64,000 bases of DNA from Equus caballus (lineage: Eukaryota > Chordata > Mammalia > Perissodactyla > Equidae). The DNA is taken from contig NC_091695.1 of the NCBI RefSeq assembly GCF_041296265.1, positions 15,917,001 to 15,981,000 of the forward strand, written 5' to 3'. This document shows, in pieces, positions 59,146 to 64,000 of the stretch; within the stretch, counting starts at the first letter, position 1, and the number at the start of each line of letters is the position of its first letter. The notes below the pieces were generated by a model. The model made no database searches and was not told the origin of the DNA. It saw nothing but the letters and a program-made list of their open reading frames with translations. The translations under genes were made by a program, and so were the position numbers.

Positions 59146-62100
59146 CTACACCAGTTTGCATTCCCACCAACAGTGTATGAGGGTTCCTTTTTCTCCATAG
59201 CCTCTCCAACATTTGTCACTCTTGGTTTTGGATATTTTTGCCATTCGAAGAGGTGTAAGGTGATATCTTAGTGTAGTTTTGATTTGCATTTCCCTGATGA
59301 TTAGTGATGATGAGCATCTTTTCATGTGTCTATTGGCCATCCATATATCTTCTTTGGAGAAATGTCTGTTTATGTCCCCTGCCCATTTTGTGATTGGGTT
59401 GTTTGATTTTTTGTTGTTGAGCTGTGTATGTTCTTTATATATTATGGAGATTAACCCTTTGTCAGATAAATAACTTATAAATATTTTTTTCCCAATTAGT
59501 GGGTTGTTTTCTTGTTTCAATCCTGTTTTCCCTTACCTTGAAGAAGCTCTTTAGTCTGATGAAGTCCCATTTGTTTATTCTTTCTATTGTTTCCCTTGTC
59601 TGAGGGGTTATGGTGTCTGAAAAGATTCTTTTGAAGCTGATGTCAAAGAGTGTACTGCCGAGATTCTCTTTTAGAAGACTTATTGTTTCAGGCCTAATCT
59701 TTAGGTCTTTGATCCATTTTGAGTTTATTTTAGTGAATGGTGACAAAGAATGGTCAATTTTCATTCTTTTACATGTGGCTGTCCAGTTTTCCCAGCACCA
59801 TTTGTTGAAGAGACATTCTTTTCTCCATTGTAGGCCCTCAGCTCGTTTGTCGAAGTTTAGCTGTCCATAGATGTGTGGTTTTATTTCTGGGCTTTCAATT
59901 CTGTTCCATTGATCTGTGCACCTGTTCTTGTACCAGTACCATGCTGTTTTGATTACTGTAGCTTTGTAGTATGTTTTGAAGTCAGGGATTGTGATGCCTC
60001 CAGCTTTGTTCTTTCTCAGGATTGCTTTAGCAATTCGGGGTCTTTTGTTGCCCCATATGAATTTTAGGATTCTTTGTTCAATTTCTGTAAAGAATTTCAT
60101 TGGAATTCTGATTGGGATAGCATTGAATCTGTAGACTGCTTTAGGTAGTATGGACATTTTAACTATGTTTGTTCTTCCAATCCATGTGCATGGAATGTCT
60201 TTCCATCTCTTTATGTCGTCATCAATTTCTTTCAAGAAAGTCTTGTAGTTTTCATTGTATAGATCTTTCACTTCCTTGGTTAAATTTATCCCAAGGGATT
60301 TTATTCTTTTTGTTGTGATTGTGAATGGGATTGAGTTCTTGAGATCTTTTTCTTTTAGTTCATTGTTAGCATATAGAAATGCTACTGATTTATGTATGTT
60401 GATTTTATACACTGCAACTTTGTTGTAGCTGTTGATTTTTTCTAATAGTTTTCCTATGGATTCTCTGGGGTTTTCTATATAAGAGATCATGTCGTCTGCA
60501 AACAGTGAGAGTTTTAATTCTTCTTTGCCTATTTGGATTCCTTTTATTTCTTTTTCCTGCTGAATTTCTCTGGCCAACATCTCCAGTACTATGTTGAATA
60601 AGAGTGGTGAAAGTGGGCACTCTTGTCTTGTTCCTGTTCTGAGAGGGATGGGTTTCAGTTTTTGTCCGTTGAGTATGATGTTGGCTTTGAGTTTGTCATA
60701 TATGGCCTTTATTATGTTGAGATAGCTTTCCTTCTATACCTATTTTATTGAGGGTTTTTATCATAAACGGGTGTTGGATCTTGTCGAATGCTTTCTCTGC
60801 ATCTATTGAGATGATCATGTGGTTTTTGTTTCTCATTTTGTTAATGTAGTGAATCACGTTGATTGACTTGTGGATTTTGAACCATCCCTGTTCCCTGGTA
60901 TAAATCCCACTTGATCATGGTGTATAATCTTTTTGATGTATTGCTGTATTCGGTTTGCCAAAATTTTGTTGAGGATTTTTGCATCTATGTTTATCAGTGA
61001 TATTGGCCTGTAGTTTTCCTTCTTTGTGTTGTCCTTGTCAGGTTTGGTGATCACGGTGATGTTGGCTTCATACAATGTGTTAGGGAGTGCTCCACCTTCC
61101 TCAATTTTCTGGAATAGTTTGAGAAGGATAGGTATTAAATCTTCTTTGAATGTTTGGTAGAATTCTCCAGGGAAGCCATCTGGTCCTGGATTCTTATTTT
61201 TGGGGAGGTTTTTGATTACTGTTTCTATTTCTTTACTTGTGATTGGTCTATTCAGATTCTCTGTTTCTTCCTGATTCAGTTTGTGGAGGTTGTATGAGTC
61301 TAGGAATTTATCCATTTCTTCTAGGTTGTTCACTTTGTTGGGATATAGTTTTTTATAGTATTCTCTTATGATCCTTTGTATTTCTTTGGTATCTGTTGTG
61401 ATTTCTCCTCTCTCATTTCTAATTTTATTTATTTGAGACTTCTCTCTTTTATTCTTAGTGAGTCTGGCTAAGGGTTTATCAATTTTGTTAATTTTTTCGA
61501 AGAACCAACTCTTTGTTTCACTGATCATTTCTATTGTCTTCTTAGTTTCAATATCGTTTATCTCTGTTCTAATTTTTATTATTTCCCTCCTTCTACTGAC
61601 TTTGGGCTTTGTATGTTCTTCCTTTTCTAATTCTGTTCAGTGTCGTTTGAGGTGGTTTATGTAACAATTTTCTTGCTTATTGAGGTGAACTGGTATTGCA
61701 ATGAATTTCCCTCTTAGGACTGCCTTTCCTGTGTCCCCAATCATTTGTTACAGTGTGTTTTCATTTTCATTTGTCTCCAGATACTATTTGATTTCTTCTT
61801 TAATTTCTTCAATAATCCATTGTTTGTTCAGTAGCATGTTGTTTAGTCTCCACATCTTTGCCAGCTTTATTCTTGTAGTTGATTTCTAGTTGCATAACAT
61901 TATGATCCGAAATGATGCTTGATATTATTTCAACCCTCTTGAACTTATTGATGCTTGATTTGTTTCTCAAGATATGGTCTATTATTGAGAATGTTCCATG
62001 CGCACTTGAGAAGAATGTGTAACCTGCTGTTTTTGGATGAAGTGTTCTATAGATATCTATTAAGTCCATCTGGTCTAATGTTTCATTTAATTCTGTAATT

Positions 62101-62621
62101 TCCTTGTTGATTTTCTGTCTGGATGATCTATCTATTGGTGTTAATGGGGTGTTGAGATCCCCTACTATTATTGTATTGTTGTTGATTTCTCCTTTTAGTT
62201 TTGTTAATGGTTTCTTCACAAATTTTGGTGCTCCTGTGTTGGCTGCATATATATTTATAAGTGTTATATCATATTGGTGGAGTGTCTCTTTCATCATTAT
62301 GTACTGCCCCTCTTTGTCTTTCTTTATCTGTTTTGCTTTGAAGTCTACTTTGTCTGATATAAGTATGGCAACACCTGCTTTCTTTTCTTCATTACTAGCT
62401 TGGAGTGTTGTCTTCCATCCCTTCACTCTGAGTCTGTGTTTGTCTTTGGTGCTGAGGTGTGTTTCCTGGAGGCAACATATTGTTGGATCTTGTTCTTTGC
62501 TCCATCCTGCCACTCTATGTCTTTTGATTGGAGAGTTCAATCCATTTACATTTAGAGTGATTATTGAAACGTGGGGGCCTAATGCTGCCATTTTATCACT
62601 TGTTTTCTTGTTCTTTTGCAT
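59146..62621 (-). pseudogene. L1 ORF2 (endonuclease-reverse transcriptase), broken
   Basis: The apurinic-type endonuclease is open from ATG 62621 to 61809. Its key residues are present by comparison with human L1: Asn24, Glu53, Asp155/Asn157 in GDLNTPL, and Asp239/His240 in SDHN (human numbering is ten lower). A stop and frame change separate it from the RT part. That is open at 61528-60854 ([45 protein letters not shown]) and at 60580-59462 (FADDM at about 60502-60488, [20 protein letters not shown]). The C-terminal part is open at 59520-59146 in another frame. There the second Cys of the CWRGCGE-type motif reads Tyr ([18 protein letters not shown]). At least three frame breaks are present. 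Confidence 0.93.
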
Positions 62622-63030
62622 TTCCTTTGTTTCTCATCCCATGATTTTTGGATTCCTAATTCAAGTAGGTAAATTTCTGTATTGGCTTTCTTCTTATTTG
62701 TAATTTGTGTCTTTATTCTTGTTATTTGTTTAGTGGTTATGAGGCGGTTTGTATAACACATCTCGTAGACGAGATAGTCCTTTTTCTGATAGCATCCTAT
62801 TTCCTTAAATTAAAATGTTCCATTCCTTTTCTCTTCCCCTTCTAGTTTGTTATGGTCAGATTTATTTTTTTCCTCTTCCTTTTTGTGTTGTGATTTGTGG
62901 TTAAAATGACTAGGTTATATTTATTCTTGGGGTTTCCATTCCATTTGTCTTTAATGTTTTATTTAACTTTTGCTAACCTGTTCTGATGGAGAGCTTCTAC
63001 TTTCTGTTATTGTCCTTCTTCTTATCTCCT

Positions 63031-63759
63031 TTATTCTGGATTTTGTAACCCCTTTCCTTTTTTTGATTTTTCAGGTCTGACCTTCTTCCTGAGCATTTCT
63101 TGAAGAGGAGGTCTTGTGGCAATGAACTCCCTTAACTTTTGTTTATCTGGGAAAGTTTTTATTTCTCCATCATATTTGAAGGATATTTTCACTGAGTAGA
63201 GTATTCTTGGCTGCAGGTTTTTGTCCTTCAGAGTTTTGAATATTTCATTCCAATCTCTTCTAGCCTGTAAGGTATCTCCTGAGAAATCTGCTGATAGCCT
63301 TAAGGGGGTTCCTTTGTAGTTTATTTTCTTCTGTCTGGCTGCCCTTAGCATTTTCTCTTTGTTGTTGACTTTTGCTAGCTTCACTACTACATACCTGGGG
63401 GTTGGTCTTCTTGCATTGATAAAGTTTGGAGATCTATTGGCTTCTGTCACATGAAGTTCCACCTCTCATCCCAAGTTTAGAAAGTTCTCAGCCATTATTT
63501 CTTTCAACAGGCCTTGTGCCCCCTTCTCCTTCTCTTCTCCCTCTGGTATACCTATAACCCTTATGTTGCATCTCCTAACTGAGTCGGATAATTCTCGGAG
63601 AGTTTCTTCATTGCTTTTTAGTCTTAGTTCTCTCTCCTCCTCTGTCTGCAGCATTTCTATATTCCTACCCTCCAAATTGCTAATTCTGTACTCCATATTA
63701 TCGACTCTACTGTTCAAAGAGTCCAGATTTTTCTTAATCTCCTCCATTGTGTTCTTCAT
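63031..63759 (-). pseudogene. L1 ORF1 (RNA-binding chaperone), one in-frame stop in view
   Basis: The coiled-coil part (repeated N/L heptads in SLNSRVDNMEYRISNLEGRN) and the RRM start (RRCNIRVIGIPEGEE) are open to 63466. After one TGA (63466-63468) the same frame continues as ELHVTEANRSPNFINARRPTPRYVVVKLAKV. The C-terminal domain then runs RLSADFSGDTLQARRDWNEIF to a stop at 63031-63033. ORF1p normally forms trimers on L1 RNA. The N-terminal part continues toward or past the window edge, where further breaks seem present. Confidence 0.9.
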
Positions 63760-64000
63760 CTCCAGTATTTCTAATTGGTTCTTCTTTATAGTATCAAGCT
63801 CTTTTGTGACATAGTTCCTGAACTCATTGAGTTGTCTATCTGAATTATCTTTTAACTCGTTGAGTTTTTAAAAAAGGGCTGTTTTGAAATCATCATCATT
63901 TAGGTTATAGATTTCATTGTCTTTGGGATTGTTTTCTGGGTACTTATCATTTTTCTTCTGTTCTGGAGATTTAATATATTTTTTCATACTGCTTGATAGC

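Larger units (their letters stand above)
58612..64000 (-). mobile_element. Long LINE-1, antisense, 5' end outside window
   Basis: Over 5.3 kb of one L1 in correct order on the - strand. ORF1 spans about 63031 to beyond 63759, an inter-ORF spacer follows, ORF2 spans 62621 down to about 59140, and a 3' UTR ends in a poly(A) tail (poly-T at 58612-58620). Much less diverged than the other L1s here. Both ORFs are broken, so it is not autonomous as read. The 5' UTR and the matching target duplication cannot be seen. Confidence 0.95.

Noticed and set aside
62104-62703. 199-codon open frame on the + strand
   Set aside because: Exactly antisense to the L1 ORF2 endonuclease. Hydrophobic low-complexity translation with no family resemblance.

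Overview
The window is mammalian nuclear DNA and almost certainly from a perissodactyl, most likely a horse or another equid. It is AT-rich, has no operons or ribosome binding sites, and is full of LINE-1 and LTR debris. It carries nine tRNA-derived SINEs of the equine ERE type (sense heads read like GGGGCTGGCCC..GTGGTTAAG), eight of them with visible target-site duplications. The protein-coding content is olfactory receptor (OR) genes only.

From about 5.9 to 43.8 kb there is a tandem array of five class II OR genes of the OR8K type. All are on the + strand and start at 5929, 15668, 24782, 35217 and 42893, so the spacing is 7.7-10.4 kb. The first four are pseudogenes. Only the fifth is an intact 313-codon receptor. 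Units 3 (about 18.9-26.7 kb), 4 (28.5-37.3 kb) and 5 (41.0-44.6 kb) are paralogous well beyond the coding exon. They share an old L1 3' end, a short promoter-like block, a downstream splice acceptor, the OR exon and 3' flank. Unit 2 shares part of this. The promoter-like block combines a TAAT-type site with an O/E (EBF)-like site about 100 bp before a splice donor. In unit 5 the roughly 2.3 kb between the downstream acceptor and the OR start codon is missing, so the only live gene has a different 5' architecture from its dead relatives.

Convergent with the array, on the - strand at 54629-55567, is an intact 312-codon gene recognised as OR5J2. Finding OR8K-type genes beside OR5J2 agrees with the human chromosome 11q12 OR cluster, where OR8K5 and OR5J2 are neighbours. 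The two intact genes would work independently as odorant GPCRs in olfactory sensory neuron cilia.

The remainder is transposon fossils. They include an LTR cut by the left window edge (1-466, - strand) and a same-family LTR at about 53959-54509 (+ strand), so the array lies between inverted LTRs. A solo LTR (3082-3759) sits inside an older L1. Other pieces are further LTRs near 0.8, 48 and 53 kb, many old L1 pieces, a Tigger-like element, MER5A, MIR, a processed retrocopy at 33440-33869 with a 16-bp target duplication, and a long relatively young L1 on the - strand from 58612 to the right edge. No CRISPR, phage, toxin or bacterial feature is present, and I found no wholly new biological system. 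The most informative material is the structure and history of the OR array.
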